A DNA stretch of 37,839 nucleotides from Alectoria sarmentosa (Eukaryota; Ascomycota; Lecanoromycetes; Lecanorales; Parmeliaceae): the NCBI GenBank assembly GCA_009733775.1, contig WOGZ01000321.1:1-37839 (forward strand). The letters are read 5' to 3'. Under the pieces are notes generated by a model. The model worked only from the letters and a program-made list of their open reading frames with translations, searched no databases and was not told the origin of the DNA. Shown in pieces: positions 9,525 through 20,000 of the stretch (positions are counted from its first letter, which is position 1; every line of letters starts with the position of its first letter). The position numbers and the translations under genes are program-made.

Positions 9525-12310
9525 ATGGATCCGATAACAGCCCTCGGCTTATTATCCTCAGTGTCGCAGCTCGTCCAGGCCAGCAATTCTCTCTTGGAAT
9601 TAATAAGAAGCTTCAAAGATGCCGAGAAAGAACTTCTTGAGCTCTTCAACGATGTCTCGATTTTCGACGAAGCTCTCAAGGGCTTCGATCGCGTTTTACG
9701 AAGCCGGCAAACGAGACACAACATATCTGGAAAGGTTATCAGTAGTGCGCTGGAGGAGGCTTTCGCAACAATCCAAGACCTGCAGGTGCGACTTGTACAG
9801 ATGTCCAAGTCCGAAGTCTCACCTATGCGTCGCATGAAATGGGTGCAACATAAATCAAGCCTCAAAAAGCTTCACGGCCGCATCAAGGAGCAGAGTGCGA
9901 TGCTGCAAAGTTTTTTGGCCTTAGCACATGCGTTCGTAGTCCCCTCGTTCAGATTGACTGCAGATCGACTGATGCAAGTCATTAGAGAAACATTCCTCGC
10001 AGTCTGCAGCCAACATCCAGAATTCCTCCAAATCGGCTCAACAGATGGAGAAAGCGATAGCGTATCTCTCCAGGAATCCATTATATCTGAACCTTCAACA
10101 CTCCCATCTGGAAGCTCGACATCCTCGCTTCGGAGAATATCTATCGATACCTCTGCATCGTCTGTTGGAAGCTCGACATCTTCATTGCAGAGACTTTCAA
10201 TTGATACTTCACCGACATCTCCCTTAGTCCAGAACTTTGTGGACAGTGTCCACGTGCACCGCGAAGCAGACCAGGTGGTAAAGGTTGAAGATCCTCCGAC
10301 AGATGCATTGACGATTCGTCGCGCGTGCCGTTATGACTGTTTTTGTGAATGTCATGCACAAAATACGCCTATCCCGATTAGGGGTTTCTCGAAATTGAAG
10401 AGCCCCCAACACCAGTGTACCGAGCCTAGTTGTCAAGGGACGAAATCATCTGGGGAACAGGTCATAGCCTCTTCCGCCTTCTTCCGCAAAGCCATTTCGC
10501 AGGTGATGTCATCGAAGAGTATCAAGGTTCGTTATGACCTGAATACTTATCGAATGGTGTCAGAGGGGTCGGACGCGATGCGATATGTAAAACATGGAAA
10601 TTTGGAGAAGCTGAAAACCTGCATCAAAAGTGGTGAGGCTACTCTGTGGGATACGGCGCCGGATGGATGGTCTCTTCTCCATGTGAGTTCAAAATGATTT
10701 GAGTATGTATATTAGAGGCTAAGACCTTTGAGACCGCTGCCTACAACCGACAACTACCCATTGTGAAATACCTTCTAGGCCTCGGTGCTGATACTGAAGT
10801 GGCTGATGTTGGGACACGGTTTGTGGCAGCTGATGAATGATTCCAGGATCATGAAGCTAATCCTTACAAAAAGCAAGCCTGCTGACCTAGCTATCTTAAA
10901 ATCGTTGGGCGCAGACTCGACGCGTGTTGAACAAGAGATTGTGGAAGTGTTTTCTCAGAAAGACGATTACATTAGCGATTTCGAATTCACGCCAATTCAT
11001 ATCGCCGTTCTCGATATATATAAGCCTACAGACATGGAGCGTCCCACCCTTGAACGGTAAGAAAACCCTTGAACCAAGGTTTCTACTTCTTTGAACGCCC
11101 TTCGTTGCTGTGAGACGTTTCTGCCTCATGTTCCTCTTCACATCTTACAGATTCTGTCTTGCAACTCCTGGCAAGCAATACTGACTTTGAGATCAGGCTC
11201 ATAGAATTTGTCGACGATGCCAACAACGCCCCTGCAGGAACGGACTGGGTAAAGTGGAAGTTGAAATACCGGAAGAGATCCCCGCTGTTCGGTGAAATAA
11301 TCGAGCTCTTTCGAGCTTCGGCGTCAGGGAAACCAAAAACCCACAAAATCATTCACAACATCCTCGACCAGAAAGACAGCAAATATTGCTGGACACCCTT
11401 GCACTGGGCTAGTTCGGCCGGACGAACAGATAAAATGAAGATCCTCATGGATCACGGTGCAGACCCCTTCATATTATCCAATCTGGATGCCAACATAATA
11501 CACGCTGCAGCAGAGTCCAAAGCACTGAATGGCTTAGTTGGCGCTCTTGAAATTTGGAAACTACATCCGCAGCGGCTCAATATCAATCAGGCCAACCGCT
11601 GGGCAGAGACACCACTGCATGTGGCCGCCTGGGGGTCTGTGGAATGTGTTAGGCTTCTTTTGGAAACAGGAGCGGACCGTAATGTTCGACAAGAGGACCA
11701 GCAAGTCCCGCTTCACTGTGCAGGCCTATCAGCGCGAGGTGATATCAGACGAAAAATCGTTTCTCTACTTTGTGGCGGAGAAAGTGGAGCACACATTGAT
11801 GCGCAAGATGTGGACGGCCGGCCACCTATCTTCGATTTCTTAGACGATCCCAAATGCATGGAGGTATTGATCAATGCCGGAGCGAGACTCGATTTGTTAG
11901 ATACATCCGGAAAGAGCGTGTTTCACCACGCTTGTATACAAGAGGAAAATGAATCGCTGGAACTGCTGCTACGTCTATCTCCACCTAATTCTGTGATGGT
12001 TACAGTGAAGGACCACGACGGCAACACTGCGCTCATTCAGGCCCTTCTCCACGGCAGTGTGGAGAGTGCGCTGAGCCTGCTAGAACTGGACAATGTTGGA
12101 GACATCGTCGGTCAGGACGGATGGACGGCAGTCCACCATGCTGCGAAGCTGGGAAATGCCGACGTGTTGGAAGCAGCGCTAAAGCATTCGAGCTTCAAGA
12201 AAGGCATGAAGACTATTGATGGGACGACTGTTGAAGTCGTGGCTATGGAGGCGGGGAATTGGTGCGGGAAAGTGAAGGAGCTACTGAGGAGATACAACGC
12301 GGTGATATGA
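9525..12310 (+). CDS. Ankyrin-repeat protein with fungal STAND-like N-terminal domain, frame disrupted
   Basis: Three exons are inferred: 9525-10682, 10733-11056 and 11197-12310. Intron 1 is 50 bp (gtgagt...ctttgag, phase 0). Intron 2 is 140 bp (gtaaga to gatcag, with a tactgac branch point) and joins TLER to LIEFVDD in frame. In exon 2 the ankyrin homology shifts by one base at the TTT of 10820-10822, so that VADVGTR is followed by LWQLMNDS only if one T is skipped; otherwise TGA at 10838 ends the protein at about 421 residues. With the skip the product is 864 residues. Residues 1-140 start MDPITALGLLSS and form amphipathic helices like the N-terminal domain of fungal NLR/STAND and ankyrin proteins. 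A Cys/His motif (CRYDCFCECH) lies near residue 265-275. Ankyrin repeats follow (GWSLLH, YCWTPLHWASSAGR, AETPLHVAAW, VPLHCAG, NTALIQAL, GWTAVHHAAK). There is no NACHT or NB-ARC motor. The function is unknown; a scaffold or self/non-self role is only a guess. Confidence 0.82.
10110..10223 (+). repeat. 57-bp tandem duplication inside the ankyrin gene
   Basis: Two head-to-tail units, 10110-10166 and 10167-10223, each encode 19 residues of the form GSSTSSL-(R/Q)-R-(I/L)-SIDTS plus four to five more Ser/Thr/Pro-rich residues. Their first 14 bases (ggaagctcgacatc) are identical; the rest has diverged mainly at third codon positions, so the duplication is not very recent and protein sequence was kept. 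Unit 1 contains RRIS, a basophilic (PKA-like) phosphorylation consensus. Confidence 0.85.
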
Positions 12311-14298
12311 CAATCCTGATTTCGATGGCAGATAAGCTACCAGAAAGAGTGGCAGCCCCCTTGGTATAAATGCCCGAAAGATCAGCCCAAACACTACCAA
12401 CCATGAGGCTTCCCGTTGTCTAAAACAACTCTGGTCATGAAGAACAGATGTTCCGGACTGATGCCCCAAATCGACGTCAGAATTTGAGTTTCAGCACAGA
12501 CTATCAGTCTCGGAACACGAGGGCCCATTGAGGGACGCATTCCAAACGGCGATTCCGAAAGAGTCAGAAACGCAGTCGAAAGTTGAAGCTCAAAACGCTC
12601 GCAGTCGGCAGAGAGGCGAGGTGGCGGATATACATCGACCCAGAAGGCGCAGAGGAACGAAGAGCGTTTCAAGAGGTCGGGTGTAGGGATACCAGATTCC
12701 TGGCAGGTTGGGAGCCAGATTTTCTAGCTCGAGGACTGATAGATACCAGCACTCAATGGCCATGCCGTTGAGCTAAGGTGAGGATGGGCTCTGTGTTTGG
12801 TAGTAATAAAGGGACTTGTACTTAGGGAGAGTGTCGCTGAGCAACTCGATCTCGCGGAGCTCTCTCGTGGAAAAGGCTCGCCGGTCACAGAAGGATCAGA
12901 TTGTCTGAAATGGATCAGGCTTCGATAGCTCCACAACGATGGCCGTACGAAGGAATCTCTTGTTTGTGAACTCTGAATGATTGACCACATTAAAAAAAAA
13001 TTGCATCCAAAGTCCTTGCGAAAGCATTTTGTGAGACGACCTGTGTCAGAGCACAAAGAAGAGCATCTATGCGAAAAGTCGGATTGTTCGGGTCCGTCTG
13101 GCAGAGGAAGCGGTGTCTTTTACAATCTATTGCAAAGCAAATTGAAGCTGGTATGTTAGGAAGGACGAACGTTGTCTTCCTTTACCTCATCACATGACGG
13201 AATAACGTTATTGCAATAGCGAGTTCAAAAACAAATTGCTAAGGTTTGATAGGTTCAATGCCGATAACGCGTATTTTCTCAAAACTTTCCTTCGTTCCCT
13301 TTCTTTAAATAACAGTCTACTCCAAACATCTATAATCAAAGTCGAAAGGCCCAGCAGCTCTGGGTCATCGCTTGTCTTCTTCTTCTTCTTCTTCTTCTTC
13401 TTCTTCTTCTTCTTCTTCTTCTTCTTTTTCTTTTTCTTCTTCTTCTTCTTCTTCCTCCCTTCCTCCCCTCATCACCTCCGATAGCCCACCCCCAACAGCG
13501 CCCGCTCAACCCTCCACCAACAACCCCTCCCCTCCCCTCCCCTCCTCTCCCCATAAAAATCCCAAAAATCGCAACGACAAACTCCCAAAACACGCACCCA
13601 CAAACCCCGCAAGCAATCAACAACATTATACTCGCCCACACTCTCTCCCAAGTAAGCCCCAGCCCGGGCTCATCATCATCATCCTGCCGAACCTCGTTCT
13701 CGATCTGACCTTGCCAACACCGCAGGATAGAAAGAAAGAAAGCCTGCGGGAACAAAGAACGCTAGCTATTCCTCGCTGTTACTTACGCCCTAGGTACTTA
13801 TGGCTCAACTTTATTTGGAAATTTGCTCAAAACAGACAAGTGATGAACAGCTCCATCTTGCCCAAAACGGACAAAGTGAACTGCTCCCATTCGAAAGGGG
13901 GGTCGAGACCGAAAGAACGCGAAGCGCAAGAGAGGAAATCAAAAGGGTTCGTGTATGGGCAGATACGAAAGGGAGGGATTCCTTTGTTCCTATACACGTG
14001 CTAGCTAGGTAGGCGCTTTAGTAGACATTTTTTGGAAAATATGGGTGAGGTAGGAAAGGAAAGAAAGCCTCAGCGCTGGCGCTTGAGAAGGGAAGCGAGC
14101 CCTCGATTGCGTGGTTGCGGGGGACATTTGACAAGTCTTACCCAAGCTTCGAGGAGCCTTGTTTCATATAATGGCGACTCGTGATGAGCAGGTAGGGAAA
14201 GAGAGGTGATGCGAATTCATGCCAGCGAGAGAATGAACATTATCGTACAGTCTCAACGGACACAGTAGGTATGCATAATGACACATGCAATCACTCAA
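12311..14298. other. Gene-poor spacer with microsatellite and pyrimidine-rich tract
   Basis: About 2 kb between the ankyrin gene and the 3' end of MIC60. The only strong structure is the TTC microsatellite at 13375-13455, followed by a pyrimidine-rich stretch to about 13550 (repeated cccctcc). A plausible GT-AG pair (gtaagc near 13651, ctgac branch point, cgcag near 13724) lies downstream of that tract, so a non-coding or short transcript starting here is conceivable. I could not assemble a protein with any recognisable domain. Confidence 0.5.
13375..13455. repeat. (TTC)n microsatellite, about 80 bp
   Basis: A TTC trinucleotide run of roughly 27 units, interrupted by two ttttt stretches near 13424-13436. 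All frames through it give homopolymers (Phe, Ser or Leu on plus; Arg, Lys or Glu on minus), which explains the artificial open frames seen on both strands. Confidence 0.95.
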
Positions 14299-16589
14299 CT
14301 AATCAACCTTCAGTCCCTCCAACCTCGCTTCGGTGGTAATGACGTCCATAGCCTGCCGTACCTCCAGCACCCTTCTACATTCACTCAACCAATCCCAACT
14401 CAGCGTCTTCGCCCAGCCAGCGAGCGTATTCATCTCCCTAGCCGCGTCATCTAGATTACCCTCTTCCAGCAGTGTCGCCGTTCTTGTAAGGATGCTTTCC
14501 ACGTCATCGCCGACCGTCATGCCCTTCTTTTTAAACATGAATTTGCTCAAAACAAAACTAGCGGCATGGCTAGCCACGCCAGCATCCTCGGGTACGAGAG
14601 ATGCTTTCCGGACTTCGGCAGCGACGCGGCGGAAGCGGTCAATTAGTTGGGCGGTGGTTGGCACGCCGCGTTGGTAGGCTGTTGGATTTATGGAAGCAAT
14701 AGCTGCGTTAACAACGGGATCATCAGAGGCGATTTCCTTGAGGGCGGCAAGCTCACGGAGGAACGGGCGAGGACGATCAGCTGTCTCAAGGCTAGAGCGG
14801 ACGGCTTCGACGGCGACTTGCAGGTGTTGGGTCTTGAGGTTGGCGTCAATGACAGAATTCCAGTCTGCGGTTAGCTTTTCAAGCTCGGTTACGCTGGATG
14901 AGAGGTCTGAGAGTTTGGAAAGGCGACCGTTTCGTTCGGTTTCAACGCGATCGGTGACTTCACCGATAAATTGCTTTTTCATGGCGATAGCTTGCTTGAG
15001 GAGTTCATTGCGATGGCGCTGCTCGGAGACTCTCTGGGCGCGTTCACTTTCGTGTTGTAGGCGCTCTTGGTAGGATTGGGCTATCTTTTCCCGCTCTGAT
15101 TCGAACTCGTCTTTCCATCTGCCGTCTTGATCCCTCATTTCCTCTTCGAGGCGACGTACAAGCTCTTTGGCTGCAGTGTCAAACTCTGTTTGCGTGGATT
15201 TGATTTTCTCTTCTGCAGACTTCCTTTCGGCTTCCTTTAAAGACATTATACGACCACCAACACTTGCGAGAGCCGATTTTGCTTTACCAATGGTGGAATT
15301 GTATTTGTGTGAGGCACCATCGGCGTTTACCACAGTAATGATATCATTGACGATTTTCACTAGATCCTGCACTATGGGCTCGTCGGCGTTCTTGATCTTG
15401 AGGGGATCGATGCTCTCCATTGGCATGAACCTGCTAGGCTCATTGACCTCTGGTGGTCTTCTGGATGCGTCTTTTGAGCTTTCCGTGGGCTTCGGAGATA
15501 GCGAAACAGGTGCGGGCGGTTTTGGTTCTGTTGGCGGCGGAGGCGCTTTGGAAGGCGTTTTCTCTGCGTTTGGGTTTGCAATTGGTGGTGTCGTCTTCGG
15601 GGTCGGTGCCGCAGCTTCCTTCGCTTTTTCAACAGCCTTGGTTTTCTCAGGCCCTGTACCAGCAGACGGTTTTTGTCCCTCCACCCCTATCTTGACCGCC
15701 CCCTGATTCGCATCCAAAGCGCTCATATGCCGGCCTTTCGTCTGCAAATCGGTTCCATGGTGTTCCTCACCCGCAACTTTCCAGGATACCCCACTTTTGC
15801 TCGGTATGGTGATCTTATTGCCAGAGTCATGGGATGGACGATTCGTTGGGTTCGTGAGGGTTGGAAACCGTCTGCGAAATTCTTTCTCCTCAAAATAGAG
15901 CACTGCGTCTTCACCAAAGGGTATGTACTCCGTGAAGAAGTCGTGAAAGTTGTCTGACCGTAAAGAATAGAAGGTCCCCCCAGCGAAACCCAGAGCACTT
16001 GCGAGGATCAAGAATGAAAGCGTGTTTCGTATCCATCGAGACCTTCGCCTGGGCGGAGGCGGAGACGGAGGAGTTGGAGGTGCAGGAGGTGGGCTTGTCG
16101 TAGCAGGCTTTCCCGTTGGGGGAGTTGTTGGAGGAATTGGGGCCGCTCCGGCCCCCGGAGGTACTGAGGTAGGTGGTGCTGTCTGAGTATTGCCGCCAGG
16201 CGGGGTTGGGGGCATAAGAGGGACATTTTGAGGAGGTACGGATGTATCTGAGGTGGGTGTAGCAGGGGAAGGTTGCGCCGGCGACGCGGACAGTACAGGT
16301 CCCGGTGGAGGAGGTTGAGGCTTTGTTGCAGTGCTGCTCTGTGTCCCTGGGAGAACGATGGCATCAGAATCGTGGATGCTAGGCTTCGTATTTCCGTCTA
16401 ATTTCCCTCTATCTGCATAAGACCTCTGCAGAGCTCGCTGTCAGTATCAAATCCAAGCTCGTGTGATTGCAGGAGCTCTACCTTGACAATGCTCTGGTCT
16501 AGGCGCGTTCCGGGCCATTGAGTCCAGCATCCCAGCCCAATCGGTCTTCTGACCGCTTGCCTGGCGAGAGGCAGAGCCTGGCGAAGCAT
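14299..16589 (-). CDS. MIC60: MICOS complex subunit MIC60 (mitofilin)
   Basis: Two exons: 16482-16589 and 14299-16425, separated by a 56-bp phase-0 intron (gtagag...ctgcag). The product is 744 residues. Exon 1 encodes a mitochondrial presequence (MLRQALPLARQAVRRP), and exon 2 opens with RSYAD, a typical cleavage/junction region. A Pro-rich, low-complexity segment covers roughly residues 70-160. One membrane span follows (NTLSFLILASALGFAGGTFY, about 168-190), then the diagnostic SDNFHDFFTEYIPFGEDAVLYFEE. A long coiled coil with many charged residues occupies the middle (about 370-520), and the conserved mitofilin domain ends with LSWDWLSECRRVLEVRQAMD and TEARLEGLKVD. MIC60 sits in the inner mitochondrial membrane facing the intermembrane space and holds crista junctions together with the other MICOS subunits and outer-membrane partners. 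The start at 16589 is chosen because it supplies the presequence. Confidence 0.95.
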
Positions 16590-17029
16590 TGCAAACTCTG
16601 AACGCCTTTGCGAACAGGGTGGGCTCAGACTGGAAGCTGTCAGAAATCTTGCTCGAAATCACGGATTGTTCCTGGAAAACGGGTACGCTATAATCAATGA
16701 GGTTAGTACAGTCCCAGTGCCAAGAAATTAAGCTACCCCAGAAAGTGGAAGAATTCTGCTGCATAAGCAGTTTTGGATGCAAGAGCATCAATTCCTCTTC
16801 TTTCAACTTGACGACATTTTGGACATTCGTGCTGCTATAAATGTTGTTTTCGCTAGAAGCGCGCCTGCTAAGTTCTCGAACTCCTTGGGCAAGCTCTCCA
16901 GTCGTGGAAACTTATCGATAGTCTCGTAGATGTGATAAGTAGATGAACTATGTTGGTATCATTACGCCTACAGGAGTAGGATGCTCGCTGAATTGCACGA
17001 CCGATAGCATAATGAAATCCAGGGCAAAT
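16590..17029. other. Intergenic region upstream of MIC60
   Basis: 440 bp between the MIC60 start and the stop of the upstream gene on the same strand. It must hold the 3' end of that gene and the MIC60 promoter. No further gene or repeat is visible. Confidence 0.5.
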
Positions 17030-20000
17030 CTACAACCAGAATAACCATCTCAACCCCTTGAGCAGACCGCCAACAGTGCCACGGACAAGCCGAACAATTA
17101 CCACAACTAGCCAGACCATCCACATGATGCCTAGCAGAGTCCACTCGACCATTGCCCATCCTATCCTTCTCAGGTCCCTCAACCTCCGGCGCCGTCTTCT
17201 TAGGATAGTATCCACGCCATCGTTCAGCTGCTTGATGGCCAACGTATGTGTAGTCGTAAGCTCTGTGCTGAATGCGTCTGCGACATCTGTGGAAGCTCTC
17301 ACCAGGGGTGTGAGCTTGTACGTTACATGCTCGTCGATAGCCTTGATCTGGTCATGCAATTTCTCAATCGTGTTGTGAGAGAAGTGTTCAGCATCATCCC
17401 TCAATCTCCGAGTACTTGTCTCAATATTGGTGATCAGCATCCTTGCAGCGAGTAAAGGCTCCTGTGATCGTGGGACGTGTGGTATGGAACCTTTGAACAT
17501 GCCCTCAAGCTCTTGAAGGAGGGGTCCAGGCTTTTCTGGGACCTCCTCCGCTCGGCGGGCTATTTCGTTGGCTTTCACTCCTGACGAAAGCAGCAAAGCT
17601 CTGACTCGAGCGATATCGCCCTTATTGACAGTGCCGCGTATGCCACTGACACCTCGATCGGTAATGCTCCATTGTCGTTTGACTTCTGAGTTCGCGCGCT
17701 GTGGCAATCCTCGTGGCCTGCTCTTAAGACCTGAGATACCAGTGGGCGGACCTCGTCCAGTTCCTGATTTGCCAGGAATACCTAGCATTGCATTGAGTCT
17801 TCTATCTGCACTGCGTACTCGACGGTCTGAGCGGCTACTACTGCTTTGGCGAGACTCTTCATCATACGTCCGTCGTGTTGGCGACCGGACTGGAGAGGGC
17901 TCCTTAGAAGAAGGGGGCGAAATCCCCCTCATGTCAATTTTTGGAGGCGCAAGACGATCGAACCTGCTTGACCTTCCTCTCTCACGTTGCGCCAACTGCT
18001 GACGGGTGATGTGATCGTGATCTGGAGAAGCCTTGGCCGACTTGGGGGACTGCTCGTCTCTTTTGATTGACGATCGAAAGCTGGGAAGATTGCTCATGTG
18101 GTATTTGGGTTTCTCGCTGTTTGTAGACACTTTTGACAGGCTCCCTCCTCCGTCTTTGGTTGTGACCCGGGACAGGTCATTCTTTGAGCTGTAATCTAAC
18201 CCACTCATGTCACCATCATCCATATCCGATTCTTCCGATGTTGCGTAGCTTGATGCTGGAGAACCGACCCGAGAAGCATGGTTGTTGTCTTTTTTCCAAA
18301 AAATATCACCAACTCTAGAAAATTCGCCGCCTACCAGCTCTGCAATCCTGCCGCCTTTGAAAAGTCCTCGTAGCCTCGAGTCGGATCCGTTAGCATTCTT
18401 AATGCTTCTGATGGAGTTGCCATCTAAAGGTCTGTATTTATTGCTTGCAGCTTCACTCTTGACTGGGGTCAGTATTCCATTGCTTGGCCCCGCGGATTTT
18501 TCTTTGCGTAATATATTCACAAGCTGAGAATCATGAGTCGTCTGCCGCGACAAATCCGTCGTTCCACTTGAGTCTGGATCATTCTCGCCAACAGCTCGCC
18601 TATTGACGCTTCGAGAGCGATTGCGCTGGGGAGATTCCATTCGAGATGTTAACAAATTCTTAGGTGAGGCCACCGTCGATGGTGTGCTTGCCGGCGGAGA
18701 TAGGTTAATGGCAATGCTGGGGACAAACTCGGGTGATGTTGGAGAGTTGGGCGCCGTCATATCGAGGTCATCTGAGGATACGCGACGATGGTGAAATCTT
18801 TCTTCATCCAGACTTGCCCTGGTTGAGATCGGATACTTTGCTGTAAAAGGCACGTCGGTTCTCATTCGCTGGAAAGCATTGGGACGACGTTTGGCGTCTC
18901 GCTGCCTAATCTTGTCTCTCACGCCACCATTATTAAACTCTGGATCAGCTTCTGCCTTGGCATCTGTGTCTTCTTCTTGGCCCTGTTGACGACTAGCTTC
19001 TGCCTCCTTAGCAAGCATGTCCATCATCTGCTTCTCCAATGCGGCACTCTCGAGGTTCTCACGGCTACCAGCATGATCAGGGCCTCGTTTTTGTTTGCGG
19101 CGAGTCTCTCGGCGAGAATCATCTGAGTCTGAGGAACCTCGAGATCGAACGAATTTCTTTGGCCACTTCGACTTACGATCCCGAGAACCATTATCTTCTG
19201 ACACCGGTGATCTGGACTCATGTACGTCCAAGCTTCGACGTCCTCGGTCCTTAGAATCCTTACGGGAGTGACCAGCCAGTACTCGAACCCGGTCCGGGGA
19301 TGCATTTTCTCTGACAAGGCTCTCTGAGCGTCCTACTGAGCTTCTGCTTGAATCAATACTTGCTCGCGGTGAGTATTCTTTGCGATAAAGGTGACCTGCT
19401 GTGATCTTCTTGCCCGAAGGATCTTCTATGTGGTCGAAATTGTCATCCTGGTTCAGCCAATGCGCGTCCGCAAGCAAGTCCCATGATGTGAACTCCCAAT
19501 CCATACGCGGTCTTCCGACTTTTCTAATTTGAAAGCCTGCCGAAACTTGAACGCTTGGATTCTGAGAGCCATTGGCCAGAGGATACTCCCCGCTATTTAT
19601 GTCCAAGGATGGCAAGGGGAAGCGTCGGTCGATACGAGACACGCCGTCTTCTCGCTCACTTGCAACTGTATCCACCCAGTTCCTTACCCGGTCGAGATCT
19701 TTCCAACCAGCTGCTTCAGCATCGAGAGGTCGTCTTTCACGAAATCGGACCTTTCTGTTGCGGATATACTGCAAAGGATTGTAGAGCCTTCCAAGGGCAG
19801 TCGGCGGCTGAACTTGGTGCTTGGCTGCACCTTTGCTCGTCGCTGGCTTGTTCTTGGAAGTCGTGGGTATCGGAGGAAGATATTGCAGTAGCCTTCTGTA
19901 CTCGTACATCAACTCTATCGCGACTCTTGCCTTTTCCGCGCGTGAGAATGTAGCATCAGAGGCATCGAAGACGACACCGTCAGCCACTCCAGCGTTAAAA

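Noticed and set aside
12394..12672. 92-codon minus frame after the ankyrin gene
   Set aside because: No domain, no splice partners; kept as non-coding.
13336..13755. Minus-strand frame with a hydrophobic segment followed by poly-Arg
   Set aside because: Poly-Arg is the reverse reading of the TTC repeat and the Gly-rich part the reverse of a C-rich tract; no start context or homology.
13236..14004. Open frames with poly-Phe or poly-Ser (plus) across the TTC repeat
   Set aside because: The homopolymer is produced by the microsatellite; downstream sequence has no domain and the frame exists only because the repeat has no stops.
15167..15706. Plus-strand 179-codon Gly/Ser-rich frame
   Set aside because: Antisense shadow of the Pro/Lys-rich part of MIC60.
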